46,440 nucleotides of DNA from Gammaproteobacteria bacterium (GTDB taxonomy: Bacteria; Pseudomonadota; Gammaproteobacteria; Steroidobacterales; Woeseiaceae). The position numbers were made by a program, and so were the translations under genes. Numbering within the stretch: position 1 is the stretch's first letter; each line of letters starts with the position of its first letter. The stretch covers positions 1-46,440 of the forward strand of contig JAADHU010000014.1 of the NCBI GenBank assembly GCA_013151645.1. The letters are read 5' to 3'. Positions 26,504 to 36,455 of the stretch are shown one piece after another. The notes under the pieces are model-generated. The model was not told the DNA's origin. It did not search any database and saw only the letters and a program-made list of their open reading frames with translations.

Positions 26504-27427
26504 TTAGCGGTGATTCAACCTTGAGAAAAGACCGCCCTGCATTGCTTCAATCTCTCCCTCAAGCTCAAGGATAAGAAGCATGGAGGAAACTTGGTCAATG
26601 GTCAAACCGGATGCTTCGACGAGCTGATCTATACTGACGGGATCGAATCCGAGCGCGTTGAGCAGCCTTTGATAATCGGCATCGTGGCCACTTTCGGGTT
26701 TCTCGATTTTTTCGGTCACCTGATTTTGCATAAGACGATCAATCAATGGGGCGAGCTCGGTCAGAACGTCATCGGCACTCTCGACGAGTTTTGCGCCTTG
26801 CCGGATCAGGTGGTGACAACCGCGTGCCATCGGGTTGTGAATCGAACCCGGAATGGCGAATACCTCGCGGCCTTGCTCACCCGCCAGGCGTGCCGTGATG
26901 AGTGAACCGCTTCGTTTCGCCGCTTCGATGACGAGCGTGCCCAGAGACAGGCCGCTGATGACGCGGTTGCGCTGCGGAAAGTGTTCGCGGCGAGGCGAGC
27001 TGCCGAGTGGAAACTCCGAAAGGAGTGCGCCGTGCGCGGCGATGTCCTGCGCAAGTGCGCGGTTGGCGGCGGGGTATACGCGATCGATACCGTGGCCGAG
27101 CACCGCAATGGTCGGTGCTTTTGCCGCCAGCGCACCCTGGTGCGCGGCCGTATCAATGCCCTGGGCAAGACCGCTGACCACGCAAAAGCCACAGCGGCCG
27201 AGATGGCGGGCAAATTCGTAGGCATTCTGCAGGCCGCCTCTGGTCGGATTGCGACTACCGACGATAGCAATCGCCGGCAAATGCAGGGTATCGAGGATGC
27301 CGTTGACAAATAACGACTCGGGATGATCCGGCAATTGCGCGAGCAGTTCTGGATAGTCTCCACCTGCCACGCTGACGGCGTGATGGTTTGGCCCGGTCAG
27401 CCATTCTTGCTGTGTAATGCTCGCCAC
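26504..27427 (-). CDS. dprA: DNA-processing protein DprA, short form
   Basis: The 307-residue protein has the Rossmann-like DprA core: IAIVGSRNPTRGGL, VSGLAQGIDTAAHQGAL, TIAVLGHGIDRVYPAANR, GALLSEFPLGSSPRREHFPQRNR and IEAAKRSGSLITARLA. A winged-helix C-terminal domain follows (about 240-305, PVSIDQLVEASGLTIDQVSS). DprA loads RecA onto incoming single-stranded DNA in natural transformation. The usual N-terminal SAM-like domain (some 70-80 residues) is missing: the protein starts at the linker, WLTGPNHHAVSVAGGDYPELL. The start is a GTG, and a terminator lies directly upstream, so no longer form can be read. Function of the core should be intact. Confidence 0.92.
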   Translation of the reverse strand: MASITQQEWLTGPNHHAVSVAGGDYPELLAQLPDHPESLFVNGILDTLHLPAIAIVGSRNPTRGGLQNAYEFARHLGRCGFCVVSGLAQGIDTAAHQGALAAKAPTIAVLGHGIDRVYPAANRALAQDIAAHGALLSEFPLGSSPRREHFPQRNRVISGLSLGTLVIEAAKRSGSLITARLAGEQGREVFAIPGSIHNPMARGCHHLIRQGAKLVESADDVLTELAPLIDRLMQNQVTEKIEKPESGHDADYQRLLNALGFDPVSIDQLVEASGLTIDQVSSMLLILELEGEIEAMQGGLFSRLNHR

Positions 27428-27450
27428 AAAATTCCCGAAATTAAAGACAC

Positions 27451-27483
27451 AAAAAAGCCGGCACCCCGATCAAGAGCGCCAGC
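27451..27483 (-). terminator. Intrinsic terminator between LysM gene and dprA
   Basis: On the minus strand GCTGGCGC (27483-27476) pairs with GTGCCGGC (27464-27457) through eight pairs including two wobbles, followed by six T residues. It lies 17 nt after the LysM gene stop and 24 nt before the dprA GTG. It should end or attenuate the LysM transcript and also leaves dprA with a very short leader. Confidence 0.88.
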
Positions 27484-27499
27484 TTGTTCTGAGCGTCAA

Positions 27500-28723
27500 T
27501 TAATTCGGGTTACGTACGGCGTCGTGAACGTGAATGTCGCCATAAGCTTCCATCACGAGTCCGTAGCCAATACGGTCGTACACCTTGAATACCATGACAG
27601 TACCGGCTTCTTCGTCAGGCAATCTGACTTTCTCGCCGCGTGACAGGGATGCCTTGCTAAGAAAGGAGCCGGACGCATAACGGTCACGGACAACATCGCC
27701 TGTCTGGAAGACCGTCAGAACGTCACCCGGAGCGAGTCCGTCGCTCGAGCCTCGATTCATGACGACGACCTGGTACTGTCCAATCAGTGTGACACCATCT
27801 ACTACTGAAATGATTCGACCATCAATATCGTAATCAGGCGCTTTAGGGAAGAAATTGAGCGGGATCGCCACACTTTCAGGAATCAAGCGGTCGCCCCGCA
27901 GAGCCTCGCGGCTCGTATCCGTCAGTGAAATCGTGGCCGGATCGCCACCGCGGGTCAATGCGCCCTCGCCGACATAAAGCCCCTGGTAACCGACGGTTCT
28001 GCCATCGTCCGGGTCAATGAGTGCGTCGCTCACATGCACCACGCTGTAGCGTGTACCGGTTGCCGCGGCGTCGCCGCCACGAACATATACATCGTTTCCG
28101 GCGGCCGCCATCATGCGACCATCCCGTATCGAAAGAATGTACGCGAGATCGTCAACTTCGGATTTTTCCAGCACCAGTCCCTTGGAAAGAAACGCGGCGA
28201 TGGTTTCATAAGGGATGCTGGCAATCGATTCGTCAATCGGCGTAACGCGCGCTTGCGGCGACAGACGGTAGGTCGATGCCCGAATGTTGGTGATGCGCTG
28301 CTGCCCGTCAATGGTTACGAGCGCCAGCACATCGCCCGGATAGATGAGGTGCGGGTTCTCAACCTGCGGATTGACGTACCAGACTTCGGGCCAGTACCAG
28401 GGGTCCTTGAGAAAGGTCGCGGCGATGTCCCAAAGGGTGTCTCCCTCTCGAACGGTGTATTCATCCGGGTGTCCCGAGGCCAGCGGCACGGGGCTCGATA
28501 TCAGTTGTGCGACCGGTGCGGTGGCTGTTGCCTGGGAGCGGACCGCATTGGCGCTGCGATCAGCGGCGGAATTGCTTTGCATGGCGCCGCTGCGCGATAC
28601 CGGCACGTGTGGTGGTGGATCGTCACTCGCAAACGGGTTCAGCGAGCAACCGGCCAGCGTTGCGGCGAGCGCAAGGGCAGCCAACCGACGGCTGAATGTG
28701 ATGCTATTTCTGCTGGGAAACAT
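27500..28723 (-). CDS. LysM-domain lipoprotein
   Basis: From ATG 28723 the protein has 407 residues. A lipoprotein signal FSRRLAALALAATLAGC carries the lipobox LAGC, and the mature N-terminus is a Ser/Ala-rich linker. A LysM domain lies near residues 84-135 (DEYTVREGDTLWDIAATFL, NPHLIYPGDVLAL), which binds peptidoglycan. The C-terminal 260 residues contain repeated beta-strand patterns such as GQYQVVVMNRGSSDGLAPGD, but I recognise no catalytic motif. It is probably an outer-membrane-attached periplasmic wall-binding protein; such genes are commonly found upstream of dprA and divergent from def in gammaproteobacteria. An in-frame upstream extension to 28822 is probably untranslated. Confidence 0.88.
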   Translation of the reverse strand: MFPSRNSITFSRRLAALALAATLAGCSLNPFASDDPPPHVPVSRSGAMQSNSAADRSANAVRSQATATAPVAQLISSPVPLASGHPDEYTVREGDTLWDIAATFLKDPWYWPEVWYVNPQVENPHLIYPGDVLALVTIDGQQRITNIRASTYRLSPQARVTPIDESIASIPYETIAAFLSKGLVLEKSEVDDLAYILSIRDGRMMAAAGNDVYVRGGDAAATGTRYSVVHVSDALIDPDDGRTVGYQGLYVGEGALTRGGDPATISLTDTSREALRGDRLIPESVAIPLNFFPKAPDYDIDGRIISVVDGVTLIGQYQVVVMNRGSSDGLAPGDVLTVFQTGDVVRDRYASGSFLSKASLSRGEKVRLPDEEAGTVMVFKVYDRIGYGLVMEAYGDIHVHDAVRNPN

Positions 28724-28914
28724 GATTGACGCGCGCTCCATCATTGTGATCCATGCCTGCCATGGGGCAGACGTTGCTGTAATATGTCGTGTTGACGCCT
28801 CATTCGCTGCCAAACGCGTCACAATTTCGGTCCCAAGCGGCGTTTGAAAGCGGCAAATTCAGTCAGCATTGTCCGCTATCTTATTGAATAAAGTCAAAAA
28901 TTTGGAGGCTATTT

Positions 28915-29001
28915 TTGGCAATTAAAACGATTTTCGGTTTCCAGGAAGCGACGACGAACGATTTGATCGAGCCGAGATGCCGCCAGTACGGCACCCTTTG
29001 A
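28915..29001 (+). CDS. Possible 28-codon leader ORF upstream of def
   Basis: A TTG at 28915 lies 4 nt after an ideal TTTGGAGGCTA Shine-Dalgarno (GGAGG at 28904-28908) and opens a short frame beginning [14 protein letters not shown] and ending in TGA at 28999-29001, just 2 nt before the def ATG. Def itself has no recognisable ribosome-binding site (the 20 nt before its ATG are ACGGCACCCTTTGAAT-like). I infer that ribosomes may load at this small frame and pass to def by coupled reinitiation. Alternatively the Shine-Dalgarno serves no product. The peptide resembles nothing known. Confidence 0.45.
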   Translation: MAIKTIFGFQEATTNDLIEPRCRQYGTL

Positions 29002-29003
29002 AT

Positions 29004-29513
29004 ATGACCATACTAAAAATACTCGAATTCCCGGATCCCAGGCTCAGGACCAAGGCCCGACCTGTCGAAAAGGTAGACGACGCCCTGCGACAGCTTATCG
29101 ACGATCTGTTCGAGACGATGTATGCCGCGCCCGGCATCGGTCTGGCCGCCACCCAGGTGAATTTTCACCAACGTCTGCTGGTGGCCGATGTGTCCGCCGA
29201 CAAGACGGAGCCGCACGTATTAATCAACCCACAAATCCTCGAGCTGGACGGTGTCCAGGTGACGGAGGAGGGCTGCCTGTCGGTGCCGGGCTTCTACGAA
29301 GAAGTGGAGCGGGCGGAACGTGTCCGCGTCTGTTTTCTCGATCGCGACGGCGTTGTTGTTGAGACGGAATTCGAGGGCATGCTGGCGGTTTGTGTACAGC
29401 ATGAGATAGACCACCTGCAAGGCCGGCTTTTCGTCGACTACCTGTCCGAGACCAAACGGCAGCGTATCCGCAAGCGACTGATCAAAGATCGTCGCTCGCA
29501 GGCGGCCGTTTAG
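29004..29513 (+). CDS. def: Peptide deformylase
   Basis: From ATG 29004 the 169-residue enzyme has all three deformylase motifs: [18 protein letters not shown] with the metal-binding Cys, and QHEIDHLQG with the two metal-binding His and the catalytic Glu. It removes the formyl group from nascent peptides at the ribosome. An upstream in-frame ATG at 28977 would add nine residues not seen in the family. It begins a tight plus-strand unit with fmt, rsmB, a DUF4390 gene, ntrY and ntrX. Its own ribosome-binding site is poor (see the leader ORF). Confidence 0.95.
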   Translation: MTILKILEFPDPRLRTKARPVEKVDDALRQLIDDLFETMYAAPGIGLAATQVNFHQRLLVADVSADKTEPHVLINPQILELDGVQVTEEGCLSVPGFYEEVERAERVRVCFLDRDGVVVETEFEGMLAVCVQHEIDHLQGRLFVDYLSETKRQRIRKRLIKDRRSQAAV

Positions 29514-29530
29514 TCGCACCGGACCCTACG

Positions 29531-30478
29531 ATGACAAATGCCACAGTTGTATTTGCCGGGACACCGGATTTCGCGCTTGCCTCGCTGCAGGCGCTCGTCG
29601 ATGCCGGCGTCACACCCGTGGCGGTATTGACGCAGCCGGATCGGCCGGCCGGTCGCGGCAAGAAACTGACTGCCAGCCCCGTCAAGCAGTTTGCGCTCGC
29701 GCAGAATATTAGCCTTTGGCAACCGGCGACGCTTAAAGGTGCCGATGTATTTTCGGCGCTGAGCGAGCTTGAGCCCGACCTCTTGATTGTTGCTGCATAC
29801 GGCTTGCTGCTGCCGCAGGCCATTCTGGATGTGCCGAGGCTGGGTTGCCTGAATGTGCACGCGTCGCTGTTGCCGCGCTGGCGGGGAGCTGCACCGATTC
29901 AGGCGGCCATCGCGCATGGCGACGTCGAATCCGGCGTCAGCCTGATGCGAATGGAGGCGGGTCTCGATACCGGTCCGGTTTTTGCCCGCGCCCCGCTGCC
30001 CATCGGCGCGAACGAAACGGCAGGAGAGTTGCACGACCGACTCGCCATACTGGGCGGAGAATTGCTGGTGGACTGTCTCAGCGCGATCCTCGCCGGAAGG
30101 TTGTCGACGATTCCGCAAAACGATGACGAGGCGACCTATGCGGCAAAAATTCGTACCTCGGATGCCCGTTTGCTGTGGAGTGAGTCGGCGATCGATTTGC
30201 ACCGCAGCGTGCGCGCCTACAATCCGGTACCGGGCGCCAGATTCAGTTACCGGGGTGAGGTCGTGAAATGCTGGCAAGCTGATGTCGTGGCGGGTGGCGG
30301 TCATCCGCCGGGCCGCATTCTGGCAGCAGACAAAGAGGGTATTGTGGTCGCCTGCGGCGAGGGCAGCCTGAGACTAACGCAATTGCAAAGACCCGGCAGA
30401 CGGCGTGTAACCGCCGCCGAATTCGCGGCGCAATTTGATTTGGCTGAAGGCAAAGACGGTCCGGTCCGATTTGAATGA
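29531..30478 (+). CDS. fmt: Methionyl-tRNA formyltransferase
   Basis: The 315-residue protein has TVVFAGTPDFALASLQAL, the VLTQPDRPAGRGKKL motif, the catalytic region GCLNVHASLLPRWRGAAPIQ (with Asn and His of the formyl transfer site), GVSLMRMEAGLDTGPVF, and the C-terminal OB-like domain. It formylates Met-tRNA for initiation using 10-formyltetrahydrofolate. It starts 17 nt after def, as in most gammaproteobacteria, so the two act in the same pathway. Length is normal. Confidence 0.96.
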   Translation: MTNATVVFAGTPDFALASLQALVDAGVTPVAVLTQPDRPAGRGKKLTASPVKQFALAQNISLWQPATLKGADVFSALSELEPDLLIVAAYGLLLPQAILDVPRLGCLNVHASLLPRWRGAAPIQAAIAHGDVESGVSLMRMEAGLDTGPVFARAPLPIGANETAGELHDRLAILGGELLVDCLSAILAGRLSTIPQNDDEATYAAKIRTSDARLLWSESAIDLHRSVRAYNPVPGARFSYRGEVVKCWQADVVAGGGHPPGRILAADKEGIVVACGEGSLRLTQLQRPGRRRVTAAEFAAQFDLAEGKDGPVRFE

Positions 30479-30542
30479 GGGCCAGCCCCCTTGTTCAAAC
30501 GAGTTCCGAACCCTCTTACCTCCGATAATAAGCAGGTCACCG

Positions 30543-31889
30543 ATGAGTCAATCGAAAACAGGCGCACGAATTCGGGCTGCAGCAGCGGAGGCCGTGGACG
30601 CGGTTGTTAGTCGCGGTCGTTCGCTGGACCCGGCGATCGCAAAAGCCGAGATCAAACTTGCGCCGGCCGATCGCCCATTGTTACGGGTACTGTGCTACGG
30701 CGCGTTACGCTTTCACTGGCGCCTGACGGCCCAGGCCGCAAAATTTCTTAAAAGGCCGCTCAAGGAGCGCGACAGTGTCATCGACGCCTTGTTGCGGATC
30801 GGTATCTTTCAGCTGGGCGACACGCGCATATCGGATCACGCGGTCGTATCGCTTACGGCAGAAGCGGCGAGAATCCTGCGTCGGCCCAAGCTGGTGCCGC
30901 TGGTTAACGCCGTCTTGCGAAATTTTCTGCGCAGCGACAAATCCTTGCCGCAGAGCGATGGCAACGAAATTCAGTATAACCACCCGGCGTGGTTCGTCGA
31001 GCGCGTACGCGAAGACTGGCCGGATCACTGGCAGCGGATACTGAATGCCAACAATCAGCGGGCACCCATGTGGTTGCGCGTCAATCGGTATCACGGCACC
31101 GCCGAACAGTATCTGCAGGTTCTTGCGGCCGCCAGGGGGGTAGAGAAAACAAAGGTCGGTACGGTACCCACCGGCTTCGATCAGGCCATCTGTCTTACTC
31201 GGCCATGGGCCGTTGACGACCTGCCGGGTTTCAGGGACGGACGTGTGTCGGTTCAAGACGGTGCGGCACAGGTCGCCGCGCCGTGGTTATTGACGGACGG
31301 CGGCCGCCGACTGCTCGATGCCTGCGCCGCGCCCGGCGGAAAAACCGGACATTTGCTGGAACTCGCCGAGCCCTCGGCCACTCTAACGGCTATCGACTCG
31401 GACCCGGCTCGTGTGGACAGAATCACGGAGAACCTGGACCGACTGGGTCTCAGCGCGAATGTTCTGACCGCGGACGCCGGCGATGCGGACAGATGGTGGG
31501 ATAGAGAGAGCTTCGATCGGATCTTGCTGGATGCGCCCTGCTCGGCGAGCGGGGTTATTCGACGGCATCCGGATATCAAGCTCTTGAGGCGAGCCGACGA
31601 TATTGAGGCAATGGCTCGATTGCAGCTGGGCTTGCTGGAGCGTTTGTGGCCGCTGCTGGCAGCACGGGGCCGGCTTCTGTACGTGACTTGTTCCGTGTTG
31701 CGGCAGGAAAACGATGCTGTCGTGAGGCAATTCAAGGCGCGGCACGGGGATGTATCTGCGGCAGCTGTGTTGCCAAATAACAACATCCGCGATCTAATGG
31801 TTGCAACGTCGCAGGGGTTCCAGGTTTTGCCGGGAACGCACGAGCTCGACGGCTTTTACTTCGCTTGTCTGGAAAAAAATCCTGACTGA
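30543..31889 (+). CDS. rsmB: 16S rRNA cytosine-967 C5-methyltransferase
   Basis: From ATG 30543 the 448-residue enzyme has an N-terminal NusB-like RNA-binding domain (about 1-140) and a methyltransferase domain with the AdoMet site LLDACAAPGGKTGHLLELA, the catalytic segments ILLDAPCSASGVIRRHPD and LLYVTCSVLRQEN (both cysteines present). It methylates C967 of 16S rRNA. The gap to fmt is 64 nt, and an in-frame upstream extension overlaps fmt without conservation. A DUF4390 gene follows within 3 nt. Confidence 0.95.
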   Translation: MSQSKTGARIRAAAAEAVDAVVSRGRSLDPAIAKAEIKLAPADRPLLRVLCYGALRFHWRLTAQAAKFLKRPLKERDSVIDALLRIGIFQLGDTRISDHAVVSLTAEAARILRRPKLVPLVNAVLRNFLRSDKSLPQSDGNEIQYNHPAWFVERVREDWPDHWQRILNANNQRAPMWLRVNRYHGTAEQYLQVLAAARGVEKTKVGTVPTGFDQAICLTRPWAVDDLPGFRDGRVSVQDGAAQVAAPWLLTDGGRRLLDACAAPGGKTGHLLELAEPSATLTAIDSDPARVDRITENLDRLGLSANVLTADAGDADRWWDRESFDRILLDAPCSASGVIRRHPDIKLLRRADDIEAMARLQLGLLERLWPLLAARGRLLYVTCSVLRQENDAVVRQFKARHGDVSAAAVLPNNNIRDLMVATSQGFQVLPGTHELDGFYFACLEKNPD

Positions 31890-31892
31890 AAA

Positions 31893-32483
31893 ATGACGAC
31901 ACGACGATCGAAAACCGGGTTTTTTGGCCTGTTGCTCAGCGGCATGCTCGTCTTTGTGTCGATTGCCGTGGCTAACGACGCGGCGGAACGCCACGGATAC
32001 TTTAATGTGCGCTCGGCATCGACGTCGCTGGTCAATGGTGTCCAGGAACTCGATGCCCGGCTGCAGCTTATTCTTAGCGAGGAGGCCCTGGGCGCGCTTG
32101 TCAGCGGTGTGCCATTGACGATAGAACTCGACGTTGAGGTGATTCGTGTGCGGCGTTTCATGACCGATGCAGTCGTCGCCGAACTGAATTTGCAGTATGA
32201 ACTTGAATACCGACCGCTGAGCCAGCGCTATATCGTGCGCAATCTGAACAGTGGCGATCAGGATTCTTTCGCTACGCTGTTTTCGGCATTAAATAACCTG
32301 GGTCGGGTGCAGGGCCTGCCCATTATCGACGACTCACTGCTGTCACCGGACAGCACCTACCGCATCCGTTTGCGGGCCCTCCTAAGCACACGTCAATACT
32401 CGGCGCCGTTGCGCCTATTGTTTTTCTGGCGCGATGAATGGCAACTCAAGAGTGACTGGTACGAATGGCGACTCGAACGATAA
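31893..32483 (+). CDS. DUF4390 domain-containing protein
   Basis: The 196-residue protein has an N-terminal hydrophobic signal ([20 protein letters not shown]) and a beta-rich remainder with [40 protein letters not shown] and [18 protein letters not shown]. Size, pattern and position between rsmB and ntrY fit the DUF4390 family. Its job is unknown; being exported and cotranscribed with the NtrY sensor, it may contribute to the signal, but this is inference. It overlaps ntrY by 19 nt. Confidence 0.85.
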   Translation: MTTRRSKTGFFGLLLSGMLVFVSIAVANDAAERHGYFNVRSASTSLVNGVQELDARLQLILSEEALGALVSGVPLTIELDVEVIRVRRFMTDAVVAELNLQYELEYRPLSQRYIVRNLNSGDQDSFATLFSALNNLGRVQGLPIIDDSLLSPDSTYRIRLRALLSTRQYSAPLRLLFFWRDEWQLKSDWYEWRLER

Positions 32484-34696
32484 GACGTCTGCTCTACGGG
32501 ACTGTCGGCGTCATTGGCGTCGGTTTGTCGCTGGCAGCGTTGTATTTGTTGAGTCAGACGGCACAAAACTCCACGGAATTCGATCGGCTCGGTAACACAA
32601 TTCTGCTGGTCAACATCGGCGGCGTTTTTGTCTTGCTATTGCTCCTGGTTGGTAACCTGGCGCGGCTCTTTCGTGACTATCGTCGCAACGTCCCGGGTTC
32701 AAAATTAAAAGCACGCATGGTCGCAATGTTTGTCGGACTGGCCGTTGTGCCGTTGTTGGTTGTTTTCTATTTTTCCATGCAATTCATCAATCGTGGTATC
32801 GATTCCTGGTTCAACGTTGAGGTCGAAGCGGGGCTCGACGATGCTCTGGCGCTCAGTCGGGCTGCGCTGGAGTTGCAGATGCGCGATCAGCTGCGGGCGA
32901 CGGTGCAGATCGCGGAACGACTGCGCGGCAAGAACGGTCGGGAGTTAATTGTGGCGCTCGGCAGGCTGCGACAGGAAAGCGCCGCCGTCGAAATTACCCT
33001 GTTTGGCCGCAATAGTCAGATAATCGCGACCAGCTCCGATCTGGCGGCGAACCGGTTACCGCTGCCACTGAAAGATGAAGTGCTGTTGCACGTACGGCAA
33101 AACCATACTTACGTTAGCCTCGATCCTCTGGAACTTGGCCGTTATGAGATTCGCACCGCGTTACCCCTGACGGATCCCGGGCAACCCCGGGTTATCGGTG
33201 TTATCCGGATACGCTTTCCCGTTGACGAGCGAATCGGCCGCATGGTTAACAACGTCGATATCTCCTACAGCGAATACAAGCGTGTTGTGTATCTGCGTGA
33301 GCCGCTGAAGCGGACCTTTTCATTGACGCTGACGGTGGTGTTAATGATCTCCCTGCTTGCATCGATTTACGGTGCGCTTATTCTCTCCCGGCGCCTGGTC
33401 GCGCCCATACAGGATCTGGTGGCCGGAACACGGGCGGTTGCGAAGGGAGATTTCGATACCCGCTTGCCGACACCATCGCGGGATGAAATCGGTTTCCTGG
33501 TGAATTCCTTCAACGATATGACACAGCGCTTGTCAACGGCACGACGTCAGGCGAGCCTCAGCCAGGCACAGGTCGAGGCCGAACGAGCCAACCTGGAGGT
33601 GATTCTTGCACGACTGTCGACCGGCGTTGTCGCGTTGGAGGCCGATCTGCGCATACGCACGGCCAATCGGGCTGCGGGCGCAATTCTCAATGTCGACCTG
33701 GAAAACCACGTGGGTGAGTTCTTGCAGGAGGTTGCGACCCAGGCGCCTTTGATGGAGCAACTGGTTGATGTGGCAAGTATGCATCTGAGCAAGGGCGAAA
33801 CGGAATGGCGGGAGCAGATCGTGTTGCGCGGTGAGGTGGGTCGCCGGGTCCTCACTTGCGCGTGTACAACGCTCCCCGGAGACGAGGATCACGACGCAGG
33901 CATAGTGATCGTATTCGATGACATCACTTCGCTGCTGCAGGCGCAACGTGACGCGGCCTGGGGCGAGGTTGCGCGTCGCCTGGCACATGAAATCAAGAAC
34001 CCGTTGACGCCGATTCAGTTGTCGGCGGAACGAATGCGACGTAAGTACCTGAGCAAAATGTCACACGAAGAAGGCCAGATTCTGGATCGTGCAACGCACA
34101 CGATTGTGCAGCAGGTTGAAGCGATGAAGGAAATGGTCAATGCCTTCAGCGACTATGCGCGTGCACCCGATATGGACATGAACCGGTTCAGCCTGGGCCG
34201 TCTTATCCACGAGGTAGTGGATTTGTATCGGGCACAAGAACGTAGCGTTGAAATTCGTGTCACGCTGGATGCGACTTTGCCGGAGATTGAGGCCGACGTT
34301 GGCCGCATGCGGCAAATTCTGCACAACCTTATCCGCAATTCGACTGAAGCTCTGGAAGCGTCAGATCACGGTTGTATCGACGTCACGGCACGGGAGGTCG
34401 ATCTTCAGGGAAGCAAAATGGTGGAGATCGTTGTTAAGGACAATGGACCCGGGTTTCCAACGGGCTCCGTTAACCAGGTGTTCGACCCTTATGTAACGAC
34501 CAAACCCAAGGGCACCGGTCTGGGCCTGGCGATTGTGAAAAAACTGGTGGAAGAGCATGCGGGAACGATTGATGCGCATAACGGCGACGAAGGTGGCGCG
34601 GTGATTCGTATCCGCCTGCCGATCAATGATGAGGCTCGTGAAGCAATGATCGCATTGCTTCCGGGGATGACTGAAAAGCGGAGGGAGAGAGCATGA
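32465..34696 (+). CDS. ntrY: NtrY-like sensor histidine kinase
   Basis: The 743-residue membrane kinase has three N-terminal membrane segments (about 9-31, 41-66, 88-106), a periplasmic or outward loop of about 170 residues, a fourth segment near 282-305, then HAMP (305-360), a short PAS-like region (about 375-490), the phosphoacceptor segment [16 protein letters not shown] with His508, and an ATPase domain with [27 protein letters not shown] and [17 protein letters not shown]. This is the NtrY layout. It would phosphorylate the NtrX-like protein encoded with a 4-nt overlap downstream. The signal is unknown; NtrYX pairs are linked to nitrogen use, envelope and redox control in different bacteria. 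Confidence 0.93.
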   Translation: MATRTIRRLLYGTVGVIGVGLSLAALYLLSQTAQNSTEFDRLGNTILLVNIGGVFVLLLLLVGNLARLFRDYRRNVPGSKLKARMVAMFVGLAVVPLLVVFYFSMQFINRGIDSWFNVEVEAGLDDALALSRAALELQMRDQLRATVQIAERLRGKNGRELIVALGRLRQESAAVEITLFGRNSQIIATSSDLAANRLPLPLKDEVLLHVRQNHTYVSLDPLELGRYEIRTALPLTDPGQPRVIGVIRIRFPVDERIGRMVNNVDISYSEYKRVVYLREPLKRTFSLTLTVVLMISLLASIYGALILSRRLVAPIQDLVAGTRAVAKGDFDTRLPTPSRDEIGFLVNSFNDMTQRLSTARRQASLSQAQVEAERANLEVILARLSTGVVALEADLRIRTANRAAGAILNVDLENHVGEFLQEVATQAPLMEQLVDVASMHLSKGETEWREQIVLRGEVGRRVLTCACTTLPGDEDHDAGIVIVFDDITSLLQAQRDAAWGEVARRLAHEIKNPLTPIQLSAERMRRKYLSKMSHEEGQILDRATHTIVQQVEAMKEMVNAFSDYARAPDMDMNRFSLGRLIHEVVDLYRAQERSVEIRVTLDATLPEIEADVGRMRQILHNLIRNSTEALEASDHGCIDVTAREVDLQGSKMVEIVVKDNGPGFPTGSVNQVFDPYVTTKPKGTGLGLAIVKKLVEEHAGTIDAHNGDEGGAVIRIRLPINDEAREAMIALLPGMTEKRRERA

Positions 34697-36066
34697 GCAC
34701 CGCAGATGTGCTGGTCGTGGATGATGAGGCCGATATTCGCGGGCTGATTCAGGAAATTCTGTCGGACGAAGGGTACGCGGTGACCGTAGCGGCCAGTGCG
34801 GCAGAAGCCCGTGTTGCGAACGAACGAAACAAGTTCGATCTCGTATTACTGGACATCTGGATGCCCGATACTGATGGCATCACGCTCTTGAGAGAGTGGT
34901 CGGAACAGGGAGAGCCGCGTTGTCCGGTGGTCATAATGTCCGGGCACGGTACGGTGGATACCGCGGTTGAGGCTACGCGACTCGGTGCATTCGACTTCGT
35001 TGAAAAGCCGCTGTCGATCGCCAAGCTGCTGCGGACGGTTGAGCGCAGTCTTGAGTCAGCCAAACGGCAGGCCGGGCCGGCGCGTACCCTTTTGCCACCA
35101 TTGCTCGCACCGGTCGGTCGCAGTCGGGTGATGAAAAACCTGCGCGAACAGGTGCAGCAGTTTGCGCAGCTGAATTCACCTGTTCTGGTGATCGGCGAAG
35201 CCGGTACAGGACGCGCGGCCTTTGCACGCTATATGCACGCTCTTAGCGCGGTTCCCGATTCGCCGCTGGTTACGATTCTGGCGGCATCGCTGACCGAGGG
35301 GAATGCGGAAGAACAGCTCGCCGGTAGCGAGGATTCGGGTGAAACCTACCGGGGTTATTTCGAACGCGCCGAAGAGGGTGCGCTGATCATTGAAGAGCTG
35401 ACAGATCTCACGGATCAGGCACAAAAACTGATCCTGAGTACCCTGGAGCGAAACCAGTTCGTTCGCAAGGGAGGGCATGTGCCAATCCGGTTTCGCGCCC
35501 GGGCTATCGGTACCGTGAACGCGAGCTTCGAAGCGGCGATCGCCGTCGGAAAATTGCGGCGTGAATTGGTATCGAGTTTGAATGTCCTGACGCTTCGAGT
35601 GCCACCATTGCGGGAGTATGCAGAGGATGTGCCGGAGCTGCTGAGTTACTACATCGACAAGCTGGTCGATGCAGAATCGCTTTCTTTCCGTCGTTTCAGC
35701 GTGGCGGCGCAGAATCGCTTACGCAATTATCCCTGGCCCGATAATGTACGCGAACTGAAAAACCTGGTGAGGCGCTTGCTGCTCACTGGTCGGGAAGAAG
35801 AGATTTCGCTTGCCGAGGTGGAAAATGAAATTAACGCCAGTGGGGTCACCGGGGAGCCACTCGTTAAACAGGATCTGTTGTCATTGCCGCTGCGAGAGGC
35901 TCGTGAGGAATTTGAGCGCGCCTATTTACAGCAACAGCTAACGCTGTGTGGTGGCAAGGTCGGCAAGCTGGCCGCCCGGGTGGGGATGGAGCGTACGCAT
36001 CTGTATCGCAAGCTGCGCGCATTGGGCGTGGATTTTCGTTCGACTGCCAGCAGCGAGGACGCCTGA
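34693..36066 (+). CDS. ntrX: NtrX-like response regulator with degenerate AAA+ domain
   Basis: The 457-residue protein has a receiver domain with phosphoacceptor Asp54 (LVLLDIWMP) and Lys of FVEKPLS. The central domain resembles sigma-54 activators but is degraded: the Walker A reads [10 protein letters not shown] (residues 168-177), with Arg instead of Lys; the GAFTGA loop that contacts sigma-54 is absent around residues 209-222 ([15 protein letters not shown]); and Walker B is ALIIEEL rather than LFLDE. The C-terminus has a Fis-type helix-turn-helix ([20 protein letters not shown]). It probably binds DNA and acts without sigma-54 activation, as suggested for other NtrX proteins without GAFTGA. 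It overlaps ntrY by 4 nt. Confidence 0.92.
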   Translation: MSTADVLVVDDEADIRGLIQEILSDEGYAVTVAASAAEARVANERNKFDLVLLDIWMPDTDGITLLREWSEQGEPRCPVVIMSGHGTVDTAVEATRLGAFDFVEKPLSIAKLLRTVERSLESAKRQAGPARTLLPPLLAPVGRSRVMKNLREQVQQFAQLNSPVLVIGEAGTGRAAFARYMHALSAVPDSPLVTILAASLTEGNAEEQLAGSEDSGETYRGYFERAEEGALIIEELTDLTDQAQKLILSTLERNQFVRKGGHVPIRFRARAIGTVNASFEAAIAVGKLRRELVSSLNVLTLRVPPLREYAEDVPELLSYYIDKLVDAESLSFRRFSVAAQNRLRNYPWPDNVRELKNLVRRLLLTGREEEISLAEVENEINASGVTGEPLVKQDLLSLPLREAREEFERAYLQQQLTLCGGKVGKLAARVGMERTHLYRKLRALGVDFRSTASSEDA

Positions 36067-36455
36067 TGGAAAAGCAGCTATCGTTTCAGAATTCATTGGA
36101 AATAGTCGCCACGGTCATTGCAATGGCAGCGCTTCTTGGTGTGTTTCAAACCTTTGTTATCGGTAAGCATTTCATTATTCCCACGATGCTGCTGTTTTTG
36201 TGTGTGCTCTTCGGCAATCTTGCGCGCTACGGTTTCCAGGGCCGTGTCTGGGCGAAGCAAACTTTGTTCTGGGTGTTTTTCCTGATTGCCTGGCACATAT
36301 TTTTCGCGCTGTTTTGGGCGAAGAAGTACCGTGAGGTATTGGGCGATTCCTTTGAATATGTATTCGGTGGTATCGTTGTGGTCCTTGTTTTTCTCCTGTT
36401 TAACTATGCCCGCAAAAACGGCATATTTCATCCTGCGGGAGGACATAGCTCTTGA
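36066..36455 (+). CDS. Hypothetical four-helix membrane protein
   Basis: The 129-residue protein has hydrophobic segments near residues 12-32, 37-52, 64-86 and 97-114 (for example TVIAMAALLGVFQTFVIG and FGGIVVVLVFLLFNYA), with charged loops such as RYGFQGRVWAKQ and AKKYREV. The ATG shares a base with the ntrX stop (TGATG), so translation is likely coupled. I do not recognise the family. It is probably an inner-membrane protein cotranscribed with the two-component system. Confidence 0.75.
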   Translation: MEKQLSFQNSLEIVATVIAMAALLGVFQTFVIGKHFIIPTMLLFLCVLFGNLARYGFQGRVWAKQTLFWVFFLIAWHIFFALFWAKKYREVLGDSFEYVFGGIVVVLVFLLFNYARKNGIFHPAGGHSS

